A DNA stretch of 20,797 nucleotides from NCBI GenBank assembly GCA_937911795.1, contig CALDPJ010000377.1:1-20797 (forward strand), in the 5' to 3' direction. The stretch is from an uncultured Flavobacteriales bacterium (lineage in GTDB: Bacteria > Bacteroidota > Bacteroidia > Flavobacteriales_D > SKUL01). Numbering within the stretch: the first letter of the stretch is position 1; each line of letters starts with the position of its first letter. The notes under the pieces were generated by a model, which worked only from the letters and a program-made list of their open reading frames with translations, did no database searches and was not told the origin of the DNA. Made by a program: the position numbers and the translations under genes. Positions 1-8,326 of this stretch are shown here, piece by piece.

Positions 1-1185
1 GAGGGCGTTGTGAAGGATAGAGTGTTAGTAAACAATCCGATCCGTAGCATCGTTGAATTCCAGGGCGATACCATTATTGCTGGTGCTTTTCATACCGTCT
101 ACTTTGTTGATAGTTTTCCCACAGTTCAGGCGTCGATTCAACGGGTTATGGTACTGAACAATGGATCCATGCAACAGTTGGGAAGTTTTAATGCTTCCTG
201 TCGGGCCAAAGTCATCGGAGAGGACTTGTATATTTTCGGCTATTTTAGTGAGGCAATGGGCGATTCATGCAATGTAATCAAATGGGATGGTCAGCAATGG
301 GAGCCGGTTGGCCCCCCGCTTTTGGCTTCGCATCACGATATAAGGGATCTAGCTTTCTATAATGACGAACTTTATATTGCTGGTAGGATACTTATGGACA
401 ATGGTTTACGTGATATTTTGGTATTAAGAGATGGAGAGTGGCAGGAGGTAGGGGAGACTATCCAGGCCGGCATATCCAGTTTCAACAAATTGGAGGTGTA
501 CAATGATGAACTTTACGCCGCAGGAGGCATTCGCAAATTAGATGGTTTTGCAGGCAACATGATTCAACGGTGGAACGGTGAAATTTGGCAGGAAGTAGGG
601 AATTCTCTGTATGCCCTAAGCCCTAGCCTATATGCGCAAGTGCGCGATATGAAGGTATATGAAGATTTACTATACGTAAGTGGCGAGTTTATAACCGCAG
701 GTGGGATAGATGCTCCTGGTATTGCACGGTGGGATGGCAGCCAATGGTGTGGGTTGTACACCCAGGGATCTGTAGGTCAAATCAATAGTTTTGCCTTTAC
801 CGGTGGAGAATTGTATGTCCGGCAACAATTCGACGGTATTCCGGCGGGTAATCCGGCGTTTATACATCGCTATACGATGGGAGACGAAGTGTTTCCTTGT
901 TCGGAAGTTTTTACCGATGTAGAGGATGTGCAGCCACAGCATTTTTCGATTGCCCCAAACCCCTGCACCGATCATTTTTACCTCGATCTTCGAAGTACAA
1001 ACAATCAGTCCCGTACTCTGTCCATATTTTCCATCACCGGGCAACTCGTAAAAACTGAGCCACTATCGGGCAATCAGCGCCATACAGTAGATATTTCTGG
1101 TCTGGACGCTGGTATGTATGTGGTGCAAATTATGGATGAGCAAAACGTGTTAAGCACCGCGAAACTTGTGGTGCAAGATAGATAA
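1..1185 (+). CDS. Secreted beta-propeller-like protein with T9SS type A sorting domain (5' partial)
   Basis: The reading frame is open from the first base of the window, so the N-terminus, including any signal peptide, is missing; a GTG at 10 is available but is probably internal. The visible 394 residues contain about five repeats of roughly 50-60 residues. Each has a pattern like 'Y.DELY.AG' followed by 'I.RWDG..W..VG', as in kelch- or delta-60-like propellers. The last ~75 residues form a T9SS type A sorting domain: the entry motif 'FSIAPNP', then 'LSIFSITGQLV', 'VDISGLDAGMYVVQI' and a basic end. By family knowledge such proteins cross the outer membrane through the type IX system and are released or anchored at the cell surface after the tail is cut. 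The ligand or substrate is unknown. No terminator is evident before the next gene. Confidence 0.85.
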   Translation, partial: EGVVKDRVLVNNPIRSIVEFQGDTIIAGAFHTVYFVDSFPTVQASIQRVMVLNNGSMQQLGSFNASCRAKVIGEDLYIFGYFSEAMGDSCNVIKWDGQQWEPVGPPLLASHHDIRDLAFYNDELYIAGRILMDNGLRDILVLRDGEWQEVGETIQAGISSFNKLEVYNDELYAAGGIRKLDGFAGNMIQRWNGEIWQEVGNSLYALSPSLYAQVRDMKVYEDLLYVSGEFITAGGIDAPGIARWDGSQWCGLYTQGSVGQINSFAFTGGELYVRQQFDGIPAGNPAFIHRYTMGDEVFPCSEVFTDVEDVQPQHFSIAPNPCTDHFYLDLRSTNNQSRTLSIFSITGQLVKTEPLSGNQRHTVDISGLDAGMYVVQIMDEQNVLSTAKLVVQDR

Positions 1186-1280
1186 ACTCTAAAGCTGAGT
1201 TGGATGAAACACGGGAAGCCTCACCTTTCGAAGCACCAAATTATTTTGTACCTTGAAGTTTTGAAAAAACCCATTCAGGA

Positions 1281-1688
1281 ATGGTACAATCAGCGGCAAC
1301 GGCAGACTCCCAACATAGTATTAAAACACCAGTATGTGAAATTAAAATGTGCCATCAGAATATTTGTTTGATGACTGTTTTTCCGGATGTGCAGGTTACG
1401 CTCGATGAAATGAAATTAATTGAAAAGGCCTTGTTGCAGGTTTCGGGCGGCAAGCCTTTTATGGTAATCATGGATGTCCGGAACAAATATATTCAGTTTG
1501 ACTCCGAAGCACGAGATTATGCCGCCACCGGACCGATTGCCAAAATACTGATCGCTGAAGCAATTTTGTTGAACAATTTACCCTCCCGCCTTTTGTATAA
1601 TTTCTATTTAAAGTTCAACCGACCGGACTACCCGATCAGGGCTTTCACCCAGCCCGAACCCGCACTGGAATGGCTCAAAAGTTTTTAG
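1281..1688 (+). CDS. Small STAS/SpoIIAA-like alpha/beta protein, function unknown
   Basis: A 135-residue soluble protein with no signal peptide or membrane segment. From about residue 60 it reads like a SpoIIAA/STAS-type domain: a central strand 'PFMVIMDVRNKY', a helix 'DSEARDYAA', the hydrophobic helix 'AKILIAEAILLNNLPSRLL', and a terminal 'AFTQPEPALEWLKSF' that matches the usual last helix of this fold. Similar small proteins occur across Bacteroidota without a known role; the fold assignment is my inference from pattern. The ATG at 1281 is the first start in frame; an AGGA sits almost against it. The first 30 residues look poorly ordered, so a later start is possible. The thioesterase gene begins 6 bases after the stop, suggesting cotranscription. 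Confidence 0.75.
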   Translation: MVQSAATADSQHSIKTPVCEIKMCHQNICLMTVFPDVQVTLDEMKLIEKALLQVSGGKPFMVIMDVRNKYIQFDSEARDYAATGPIAKILIAEAILLNNLPSRLLYNFYLKFNRPDYPIRAFTQPEPALEWLKSF

Positions 1689-1694
1689 CTCATC

Positions 1695-2168
1695 ATGCAT
1701 AAATTACTGAAGCTCTACAACAAGGTCAATCAATTTGGCCGCATGATGAATATGGAACTGGAGGTTGTACGTCCGGGTGAAATTATTTACACAATGCCCA
1801 TATCAGAGCAGCATTTATCGAATCCATACGCAGCCCACGGAGGTGCCGTTGCCGCATTGATGGATGCAGTGCTAGGAGTAGCAGCCTTGTCCCTGGCTGT
1901 AGAAAACGACAATCTCGTATCCACCGTAGAGTTTAAAATCAATTATTTCCGCCCAGTGAAGCCAGGAGATGTATTGGTTGGGCACGGAAAAGTTGATTTT
2001 GCAGGAAATCGGTTAATTTCTGTTTCAGGTGAGATACTTCACGCGGAAAGCCGGGAAACCCTTGCCAAGGGAAATGGTACTTTTAACCAATACCCGTCGC
2101 ACAAACTGAATTTCGATAATGCCTCTGAAAATCAGGATTCAGATTTACCACGAGGTGGTGGAACCTGA
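1695..2168 (+). CDS. PaaI-family hotdog-fold thioesterase
   Basis: A 157-residue protein with the PaaI/YbgC-type single hotdog domain. The active-site region is 'SNPYAAHGGAVAALMDAVLG', with Asn43, His48-Gly-Gly and Asp57. It is followed by the strand 'VSTVEFKINYFRPVKPGD' and 'LVGHGKVDFAGNRLISVSGE', the usual continuation. Family members hydrolyse acyl- or aryl-CoA thioesters in the cytoplasm, generally as dimers or tetramers; the substrate cannot be told from sequence. It follows the STAS-like gene by 6 bases and is probably in one transcript with it. The last ~12 codons overlap the end of the convergent acyltransferase gene by 37 bases, and the tail after 'GTFNQYP' is not part of the conserved fold. 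Confidence 0.9.
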   Translation: MHKLLKLYNKVNQFGRMMNMELEVVRPGEIIYTMPISEQHLSNPYAAHGGAVAALMDAVLGVAALSLAVENDNLVSTVEFKINYFRPVKPGDVLVGHGKVDFAGNRLISVSGEILHAESRETLAKGNGTFNQYPSHKLNFDNASENQDSDLPRGGGT

Positions 2169-2893
2169 TTGAACCGGTCACTTTGCTCAATGGCATCCAT
2201 AATCTGCTCCATTATTGCATCCGGATGATCGTTGTAATCGAGATCCAGCGGAGGTTTAAAAGTGAGCTCCAGTTCAATTCCCCTCTTTTTCATCCGCAAC
2301 CCTTTTTTATCAAATGCGCGTCGCAATCCTTTCACCGTAACCGGCACAACTATCGGCTGCGTTTGCTTAATAATATGTACTGTACCTCTCCTGGCCTTTA
2401 CAAAGGGTGTGGTAGTTCCCTGTGGAAAAGTGATCACCCAGCCGGATGTAAGCGCCTTTTGAATTTTGTGAATGTCGTCAAACTTTAACGGACGATCCAC
2501 GTTTTTACCCGCGTGTCGCCAGGTTCTGTTGATGGTAACGGCGCCCGTATACGCAAAAAGTTTTGGTAAAAAGCCCGATTTCATGGTTTCTTCAGCTGCA
2601 ATATAATAGGTATTCAGCCGCGGATTAATCAGATACCAGGGCATTCCAAACCCACCTTTTCCGGCACGTCGCGCGGCAAAAGCATGGTACATCAGAATGA
2701 CATCCGAAAAGTATGTCTGGTGATTGGAAACAAACAACACATTTTCTTGTGTCAGACCATCCAGCACCGACAACCCATTGACTTTTGTTTTATTAAAAAT
2801 GTTGTAAAACGGGTAGGTTGTCAATCCGATAATGCTCATCAGAATTTTGCGCAGAATCAGGTACTGGCCAAAAGTATTTCTTCGGAAAATCAT
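2132..2893 (-). CDS. 1-acyl-sn-glycerol-3-phosphate acyltransferase-like protein (PlsC/LPLAT family)
   Basis: A 253-residue member of the lysophospholipid acyltransferase family, which transfers acyl groups to lysophosphatidate or related acceptors at the inner face of the cytoplasmic membrane. Motif I is 'VSNHQTYFSD' (His58, Asp64), giving HX5D where the textbook motif is HX4D. Motif III is 'FPQGTTTPF' (Gln158) where most members have FPEGTR. A hydrophobic N-terminal stretch around residues 12-33 may dip into the membrane, and the length is normal. The variant motifs look intact rather than decayed, so I take this as a Bacteroidota-type subfamily; acceptor specificity is unknown. Start ATG at 2893 lies about 40 bases downstream of an exact TACCTTTG element. 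The 3' end overlaps the convergent thioesterase gene by 37 bases. Confidence 0.85.
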   Translation of the reverse strand: MIFRRNTFGQYLILRKILMSIIGLTTYPFYNIFNKTKVNGLSVLDGLTQENVLFVSNHQTYFSDVILMYHAFAARRAGKGGFGMPWYLINPRLNTYYIAAEETMKSGFLPKLFAYTGAVTINRTWRHAGKNVDRPLKFDDIHKIQKALTSGWVITFPQGTTTPFVKARRGTVHIIKQTQPIVVPVTVKGLRRAFDKKGLRMKKRGIELELTFKPPLDLDYNDHPDAIMEQIMDAIEQSDRFNQVPPPRGKSES

Positions 2894-2933
2894 TGAGTGA
2901 GCAGCTAAAAAAATGGAATGCGTTACTGAGCTA

Positions 2934-2960
2934 CAAAGGTAAGATTAAAGCCCCGAACAA
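2934..2960 (-). promoter_or_regulatory. Predicted Bacteroidota-type promoter for the acyltransferase gene
   Basis: On the minus strand a TTG (2958-2960) is followed after 16 bases by TACCTTTG (2934-2941), an exact match to the Bacteroidota -7 consensus TAnnTTTG. The spacing is a little short against the usual 17-23. Transcription would start near 2928, leaving a leader of about 35 bases before the ATG at 2893. It suggests that the gene can be transcribed independently of priA upstream. Confidence 0.5.
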
Positions 2961-2975
2961 GGCTGCGGCAGATTC

Positions 2976-5441
2976 CTAAAACGGATCCACGTCTATCGCG
3001 ATTTGCACACTTCGATTGTGTTTTTCACGATAAAATTCTGAGATATAACCGCGCACAATCTCTCTGGACTGTTTAAATGAAAGCGCTTTTTCCAGTTTAA
3101 TAATAATTTGTTTCTGATATCGGTTCTTTACCCGTGCCACCGGCAGATACTCCGGTCCGAGCACTCTGTCGGCGAAGGATTGTCGCAGCATTTTTGACAT
3201 GATCTCTGCCCGCATATCCAGTTCATTGCGATCGCGATGGCGCAAAATCATCGTCACCATCCGGTAGTACGGCGGATACTTGAATTGCCGTCGTTCTGCA
3301 AGCTCCTGTTCTGCCATTCCGGCAAAGTCATTCTCAATTACTTTACGGATGATCCAGTGATAAGGCTGCCAGGTTTGAATAACAACTTTTCCGCGTTTTC
3401 CTTTACGACCTGCCCGTCCGGCAACCTGTGTAAGCAATTGAAAAGATCTTTCAAAGGATCTGAAATCCGGAAAATTGAGCATGCTGTCTGCACTCATTAC
3501 ACCAACCAGCGAAACGTTGTCAAAATCAAGACCTTTGGTTACCATCTGTGTTCCGACGAGAATATCAATCTCTCTGGATTCGAAGCGGCTGATGATTTCG
3601 TGGTAGGCATTTTTAGAGCGCGTGGTATCGTAATCAAGCCTGGCTACCCGCACCCCGGGAAAAAACTCGGGAAGATGATCTTCAATTTTTTCGGTGCCAA
3701 ATCCGAGCATCGACAACTTTGCGCTTCCGCATTTGCCGCATTTTACCGGAGGTTTGTATCGGTTTCCGCAATAGTGACAAATCAATAAATGAAGGTGCTT
3801 GTGATACGTCAGGCTCACATCGCACTGTGCACATTCGGGATTCCAGCCGCAGGTTTCGCACGACCACAATGAGGCGTAGCCCCGACGGTTTTGAAACAAA
3901 ATCACCTGGCTCTTTTCTTCCAGCGCTTCTTCAATCTGTTTCAACAAAAAAGAACTGTAGTGAGATTTCATCGTGCGCTCCTTCGTTTCTTTCTGAAGAT
4001 CCGCAACCAGGATTTCCGGCATCTGGATTCCGCCGAAACGCTCTTTCAATTCTACCAGTCCGTATTTTTTATTTCGTGCGTTGTGCAGACTTTCGAGCGA
4101 CGGAGTTGCCGAACCCAACAGCACTTTTGCTTCATGCATAGTGGCCAGAACAATGGCAGCATCGCGTGCATGATATCTCGGTGCGGGATTGAACTGTTTG
4201 TAGGATGCATCGTGTTCTTCGTCTATCACCACCAGCCCCAGATTGTGAAACGGCAGAAACATCGAAGACCGCGCACCAACAATTAGCTGATATCTGCCGG
4301 ATTCGGTTTGAAGATGGCGCCATACCTCTGTTCGCTCCTGCTGGTTGAACCGCGAGTGATATACTGCAATGGCATCGCCAAAATGCTTTTGCAGCCGCGT
4401 GATGATCTGGGCAGTGAGCGCTATCTCAGGTAAAAGATAGAGCACCTGCTTTCCGCTTTTTAGGTATTCTTCGATGAGTTCTATATACACTTCGGTTTTT
4501 CCACTTCCGGTCACGCCGTGTAGCAAACTCACCTGATGATTATTAAAATGTTCACGAATTTCTGCTACTGCCGATTGTTGCACGGCGTTTAATTCTTTGG
4601 GTGCATACGTTTCTCCTTCGAAACGACTCAGCCTTCCCGTTTCCAGCGTAATGATCTCGAAGTATTCCTTTTTGAGAAGGGCGTTTAGGGTAGCATGCGT
4701 GGTTTTAGTATACTCCAGCAAATCGCTTTTTCTGATCCGCTCCTGATCCTGTGCCTGACGTTTCAAATGAATGAAAGCCATCAGCATTTCCAGTTGTTTG
4801 GGTGCTTTTTCCAACGCGTCAAACGCCTGGTGCATGGCTGCCTCACCGGATAGTTTTGAATGCAACTGGATGTAGTCGGTGGTTTTGGGTTTGAACTTTT
4901 CACGCAGCTCTTCTTCCACCATTACACAACCTTTTTCCAGCATGGATTTAATCACCGGATAAACCACCTTGATTTCGAGCATGGCCGATATGTCGGAAAG
5001 ACTGAGATAATTGTTCAATTCGAGCGCCTGAAAAACCAGAAATTCACGATCATTCAGGCGATCTGCTTCGCTGAATTCCGGATTGAGCAGAATACGCGTT
5101 TCGCTTGCGAGTCGCAGGCTTCCGGGCAAAGCAGCTACCATGACTTCGCCCAGAGTACAGATGTAGTAATCGCTGATCCAGTCCCACAATTTAAACTGCA
5201 GGTTGTTCACCACCGGCACATCATCCAGCACTTCATCGATATACTTTGCCTGATACTGTTCGGGCGGCTTCTGGTGAACTTTCCGCACCAGGGCCGAATA
5301 TCGCCGGGTTTTTCCAAATTGAACCACCACCCGCACTCCGGGCTGCACCAATTCATTCATTTCATTGGGCACCCGATAGGTAAACAATTGCTCCAGGGAT
5401 AGTGGAATAATTACATCAACAAAAAGAGTTTTACGTTCCAT
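2976..5441 (-). CDS. priA: Primosomal protein N' (replication restart helicase PriA)
   Basis: PriA is a superfamily 2 3'-5' DNA helicase that recognises stalled or repaired forks and reloads the replicative helicase. This 821-residue protein shows the N-terminal DNA-binding region ('VDVIIPLSLEQLFTYRVP'), Walker A 'GVTGSGKTEVY' (residues 309-319, Lys315), the DEEH box (407-410, 'VVIDEEHDASYKQ'), and an insertion with eight paired cysteines (about 528-571, four CxxC pairs) that binds two zinc ions. The later helicase motifs are 'GTQMVTKGLDFDNV' and 'QVAGRAGR'. I chose the ATG at 5441 (MERKTLFVDV), since the frame's 35-codon upstream extension lies in the promoter region and does not look like PriA. 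Length is normal for Bacteroidota. It is divergent from the symporter gene. Confidence 0.96.
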   Translation of the reverse strand: MERKTLFVDVIIPLSLEQLFTYRVPNEMNELVQPGVRVVVQFGKTRRYSALVRKVHQKPPEQYQAKYIDEVLDDVPVVNNLQFKLWDWISDYYICTLGEVMVAALPGSLRLASETRILLNPEFSEADRLNDREFLVFQALELNNYLSLSDISAMLEIKVVYPVIKSMLEKGCVMVEEELREKFKPKTTDYIQLHSKLSGEAAMHQAFDALEKAPKQLEMLMAFIHLKRQAQDQERIRKSDLLEYTKTTHATLNALLKKEYFEIITLETGRLSRFEGETYAPKELNAVQQSAVAEIREHFNNHQVSLLHGVTGSGKTEVYIELIEEYLKSGKQVLYLLPEIALTAQIITRLQKHFGDAIAVYHSRFNQQERTEVWRHLQTESGRYQLIVGARSSMFLPFHNLGLVVIDEEHDASYKQFNPAPRYHARDAAIVLATMHEAKVLLGSATPSLESLHNARNKKYGLVELKERFGGIQMPEILVADLQKETKERTMKSHYSSFLLKQIEEALEEKSQVILFQNRRGYASLWSCETCGWNPECAQCDVSLTYHKHLHLLICHYCGNRYKPPVKCGKCGSAKLSMLGFGTEKIEDHLPEFFPGVRVARLDYDTTRSKNAYHEIISRFESREIDILVGTQMVTKGLDFDNVSLVGVMSADSMLNFPDFRSFERSFQLLTQVAGRAGRKGKRGKVVIQTWQPYHWIIRKVIENDFAGMAEQELAERRQFKYPPYYRMVTMILRHRDRNELDMRAEIMSKMLRQSFADRVLGPEYLPVARVKNRYQKQIIIKLEKALSFKQSREIVRGYISEFYREKHNRSVQIAIDVDPF

Positions 5442-5459
5442 ACAGCGACAGGCTGTGAG

Positions 5460-5488
5460 CGAAAATAAGATTAATTCACATGGACCAA
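5460..5488 (-). promoter_or_regulatory. Possible priA promoter
   Basis: On the minus strand TTG (5486-5488) is followed after 18 bases by TATTTTCG (5460-5467), one mismatch from TAnnTTTG. It lies about 20 bases upstream of the preferred priA start at 5441, which would give a very short leader. It also supports choosing that start over the longer frame. Confidence 0.35.
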
Positions 5489-5498
5489 CGGAAAACTT

Positions 5499-5533
5499 TT
5501 GAAGGGGTACAATAGAAATTTTAAACACTTTTG
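5499..5533 (+). promoter_or_regulatory. Possible promoter for the sodium/solute symporter gene
   Basis: TTG at 5499-5501 and CACTTTTG at 5526-5533 resemble the -33 and -7 elements. The -7 box has C for T at its first position, and the 24-base spacing is at the long end. The start codon follows at 5558. It stands back to back with the possible priA promoter, about 10 bases apart. Confidence 0.3.
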
Positions 5534-5557
5534 TTGCCAACAACACCAGCCCCTCAT

Positions 5558-7303
5558 ATGCTTCACTGGATTGATTTAAGCATCATACTCGTCTTTTTTG
5601 CACTTTCTACCGGAATTGCCCTGTATTATCGCAAAGAAGCGGGAAAAGATCTGAGCAGTTTTTTTCTCGGCGGAAGAAACCTGCCATGGTACATCGCCGG
5701 TCTGTCGATGGTTGCAACAACGTTTGCCGCCGATACTCCGCTGGCCATTACAGAAATGGTGGGGAAACAGGGCATTGCCGGCAACTGGCTGTGGTGGTGC
5801 ATGCTGGCCGGAGGAATGTTTACCACATTTTTCTTTGCGAGGCTCTGGCGAAAGGCCGAAGTACTTACGGAGGTGGAATTTATTGAACTCCGGTATTCGG
5901 GAAAAGCTGCAGCCTGGCTTCGTGGATTCAAAGCCTTGTATCTCGGGTTGTTCATGAATGTATTGATCATCGGCTGGGTGAATCTTGCACTCATCGCCAT
6001 TCTCGAGGTGTTTTTTGAAATTCCTTCAGAAAAGGTTTTCTGGATCACCGGACTGGCGATGTTAATTGCGGCGGTGTATGCAGCCATTTCGGGATTGAAA
6101 GGTGTTGCCGTTACCGATGCTATGCAATTTATTGTGGCGATGATCGGCACCATTGTGTTATCGGTTCTGGTTATCAACAGCGAATCGATTGGTGGGATTT
6201 CCGGATTAAAGGAAAAACTGCCTGAAGGAACGCTGAATTTTCTTCCGGTGCTTGGAACCAGCAGCATCGACGGCAACACCCTCGCGTTGAGCTTTGCCAG
6301 CTTTTTTGCCTTTATCGGCATTCAATGGTGGGCCAGTTGGTATCCCGGTGCCGAACCCGGTGGGGGCGGCTACATCGCGCAGCGCATGATGAGTACCCGC
6401 AGCGAAAAAGACGCGCTTTATGCCACGCTGTTCTTTCAGGTAGCACATTACTGTATCCGGCCCTGGCCATGGATTCTGGTGGGATTGGCATGTATTATTC
6501 TGTATCCGGACCTGAGTGACGCCGAAATGAAGAACGGCTATGTAATGGCCATGAAAGAGTTTTTGCCGGTTGGTATGCGCGGCTTGCTGCTGGTGGCTTT
6601 TTTTGCTGCCTATCTCAGCACCATCAGTACGCAGCTCAACTGGGGAGCCGGTTATGTTGTGAATGATTTTTACCGGCGGTTTCTTAAACCCGATGCCAGC
6701 GATAAACACCTTATTCTTTCGAGCCGGGTGGCCACGCTCGGAATCATGGGACTCGGATTGTTTACGACCCAAATTTTCGATTCTATTTCCGGCGTTTGGT
6801 TATTCATTATGGAATGCGGTGCCGGGCTCGGGCTGGTACTGATACTTCGCTGGTTTTGGTGGCGCATCAACGCCTGGAGCGAAATTGTGGCCACCAGTGT
6901 GCCGTTTATTGGCTTTGCCATTACCCGATATGTGCTGGAATGGCCACACCCGTACGGCTTCTTTTTTACGGTAGTGCTAACCACCGTCTGCTGGATTGGA
7001 ATTACCTTTTTAACCGCTCCAACCAATAAGCTTCACCTGCAGCGGTATTACCAACGGGTGGATCCGGGAGGTTGGTGGCCCAAAGAAATTGTTGGCAATG
7101 GAAAAAGTCACCAGCCGGAATTCAGATATTTGTTTTTTGCATGGCTGCTTTCCATCATTATGACCTACTCTATTTTATTCCTGATCGGAAAAATAATTTT
7201 GCAGGAATATTATGAAGCGCTCGGAGTGTTTTTATCAGCACTTATTTCATTTTTAGGACTTCTTGCAGTGCTTCGAAAAACAACGATTTTTAACAAGCGG
7301 TAA
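5558..7303 (+). CDS. Sodium:solute symporter family protein (SSF)
   Basis: A 581-residue, strongly hydrophobic protein with about 13-14 predicted membrane helices, matching the sodium:solute symporter family (relatives of PutP, PanF, SglT). Family marks are 'DLSSFFLGGRNLPWYIAG' after the first helix, the following 'LSMVATTFAADTPLAITEMVG', and 'GLKGVAVTDAMQFIVAMIG' in the middle. These proteins use the sodium gradient to import small solutes across the inner membrane. The substrate (sugar, amino acid or other) cannot be read here. I chose the ATG at 5558 ('MLHWIDLSIILVF'): the longer frame would begin at a TTG inside the possible promoter. No ribosome-binding sequence is evident. It stands alone, divergent from priA, with no partner gene hinting at the substrate. 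Confidence 0.93.
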   Translation: MLHWIDLSIILVFFALSTGIALYYRKEAGKDLSSFFLGGRNLPWYIAGLSMVATTFAADTPLAITEMVGKQGIAGNWLWWCMLAGGMFTTFFFARLWRKAEVLTEVEFIELRYSGKAAAWLRGFKALYLGLFMNVLIIGWVNLALIAILEVFFEIPSEKVFWITGLAMLIAAVYAAISGLKGVAVTDAMQFIVAMIGTIVLSVLVINSESIGGISGLKEKLPEGTLNFLPVLGTSSIDGNTLALSFASFFAFIGIQWWASWYPGAEPGGGGYIAQRMMSTRSEKDALYATLFFQVAHYCIRPWPWILVGLACIILYPDLSDAEMKNGYVMAMKEFLPVGMRGLLLVAFFAAYLSTISTQLNWGAGYVVNDFYRRFLKPDASDKHLILSSRVATLGIMGLGLFTTQIFDSISGVWLFIMECGAGLGLVLILRWFWWRINAWSEIVATSVPFIGFAITRYVLEWPHPYGFFFTVVLTTVCWIGITFLTAPTNKLHLQRYYQRVDPGGWWPKEIVGNGKSHQPEFRYLFFAWLLSIIMTYSILFLIGKIILQEYYEALGVFLSALISFLGLLAVLRKTTIFNKR

Positions 7304-7420
7304 ATAAATTCGGTTCGTCGTGCATTTCGCGTAATTCATCGAGAATCAGAACGTTTTGAGAATTGATCAATTTTTCATTATTTGGTGCTGAGATTGCTAA
7401 CCACCCTAATGCCCTATAAC

Positions 7421-8314
7421 ATGACCATATTCAACCCTAAAATCGCATTTATTTTATTGTCGGTTCTGAGTCTTCAGAGTTGTGTTGAAAACACCGACTC
7501 CACAGAGACCGGTACTACTGATACCACAGGAACAGAATTGAATCCGAATAAAAGCAATATTGTTAGTGTAGGCGAAGCAATATTCAGCATTCCGAGCCCG
7601 GTGCAAACTGCATTACTGATTGAATCATCGGGTGCTGGCTACGATCCGAGTTTGCCAAATTCTGTTCAGAACCTGAACAATTATATTTCTGATTTCGATA
7701 AGGGTCTGCTCATGGGAGTTTATGGAGCTGATCTCGCATACAATGCCATTTTTGAAAAAAATCAGGAAGCCATTTCTTACCTCGGTGCAGTAGAGAAATT
7801 AGCTTCTGATCTTGATCTTGAAAATGCCGTTGATCGTTCCATTATCAAACGTTTCAGTCAAAACCTGAACAACCGCGATTCCATGCTGGTACTATCTTCT
7901 ACATTTTTCAGAGCCAGTGACGCCTATTTAAAGGAAAATGAAAGAACAGAACTGGCTGCCCTGGTTTTAATCGGTGGATGGGCAGAAGGAATGTTTCTGG
8001 CCTATAACTCAGTTGAGAGCAATGGCGAAGTGGCCGAAAGAATTGCTGAGCAAAAAATGACCATTGATAATATAGTAACTTTACTGGGGAGTCTGGAGCC
8101 CGGAGATCAGCTTACAGAACTCACCGATCAACTCACCGAACTGCAGGCAGAATTCGACATCATCAATGCTACCTATGAATACCAACGGCCTGAAGTAGAT
8201 GCAGACAATAAAACCACCACCTTAAAAAGTAAAACATCCTACGAAATTTCGGATGAACAATTTAAAGTGATAGGCAGCAAAATCGAATCTCTCAGAAATA
8301 ATATAGTAGGTTAA
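7421..8314 (+). CDS. Lipoprotein of unknown function, Bacteroidota family
   Basis: A 297-residue predicted lipoprotein: signal peptide 'MTIFNPKIAFILLSVLSLQS' with lipobox LQSC (Cys21), then a Thr/Glu/Asp-rich linker and a mostly helical body. Conspicuous segments are 'IPSPVQTALLIESSGAGYDP', 'GLLMGVYGADLAYNAIFE', 'ASDAYLKENERTELAALVL', 'GGWAEGMFLAYN' and a Leu/Thr-rich heptad-like region 'LTELTDQLTELQAEFD'. I recall similar proteins as uncharacterised lipoproteins in many Bacteroidota; I cannot give a name or function. I prefer the ATG at 7421. An ATG at 7409 adds four residues, and the full open frame begins at a TTG (7382). It is followed after 12 bases by a small exported protein and shares a terminator with it. 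Confidence 0.85.
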   Translation: MTIFNPKIAFILLSVLSLQSCVENTDSTETGTTDTTGTELNPNKSNIVSVGEAIFSIPSPVQTALLIESSGAGYDPSLPNSVQNLNNYISDFDKGLLMGVYGADLAYNAIFEKNQEAISYLGAVEKLASDLDLENAVDRSIIKRFSQNLNNRDSMLVLSSTFFRASDAYLKENERTELAALVLIGGWAEGMFLAYNSVESNGEVAERIAEQKMTIDNIVTLLGSLEPGDQLTELTDQLTELQAEFDIINATYEYQRPEVDADNKTTTLKSKTSYEISDEQFKVIGSKIESLRNNIVG

Positions 8315-8326
8315 AAACACAAAACC

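Noticed and set aside
1241..1248. TTATTTTG as a promoter for the STAS-like gene
   Set aside because: One mismatch in an important position and no -33 element at a suitable distance; too weak to list as a feature.
5442..5546. Extended N-terminus of PriA starting at 5546
   Set aside because: The 35 extra residues are not PriA-like and would cover the divergent promoter region; the ATG at 5441 fits the family.
5626..6321. A 231-codon open frame on the minus strand within the symporter gene
   Set aside because: It is exactly antisense to well-conserved symporter codons, has no family resemblance and no start context; other long antisense frames (for example 6206-6772 minus, 3237-3788 plus, 9551-10003 minus) are rejected for the same reason.
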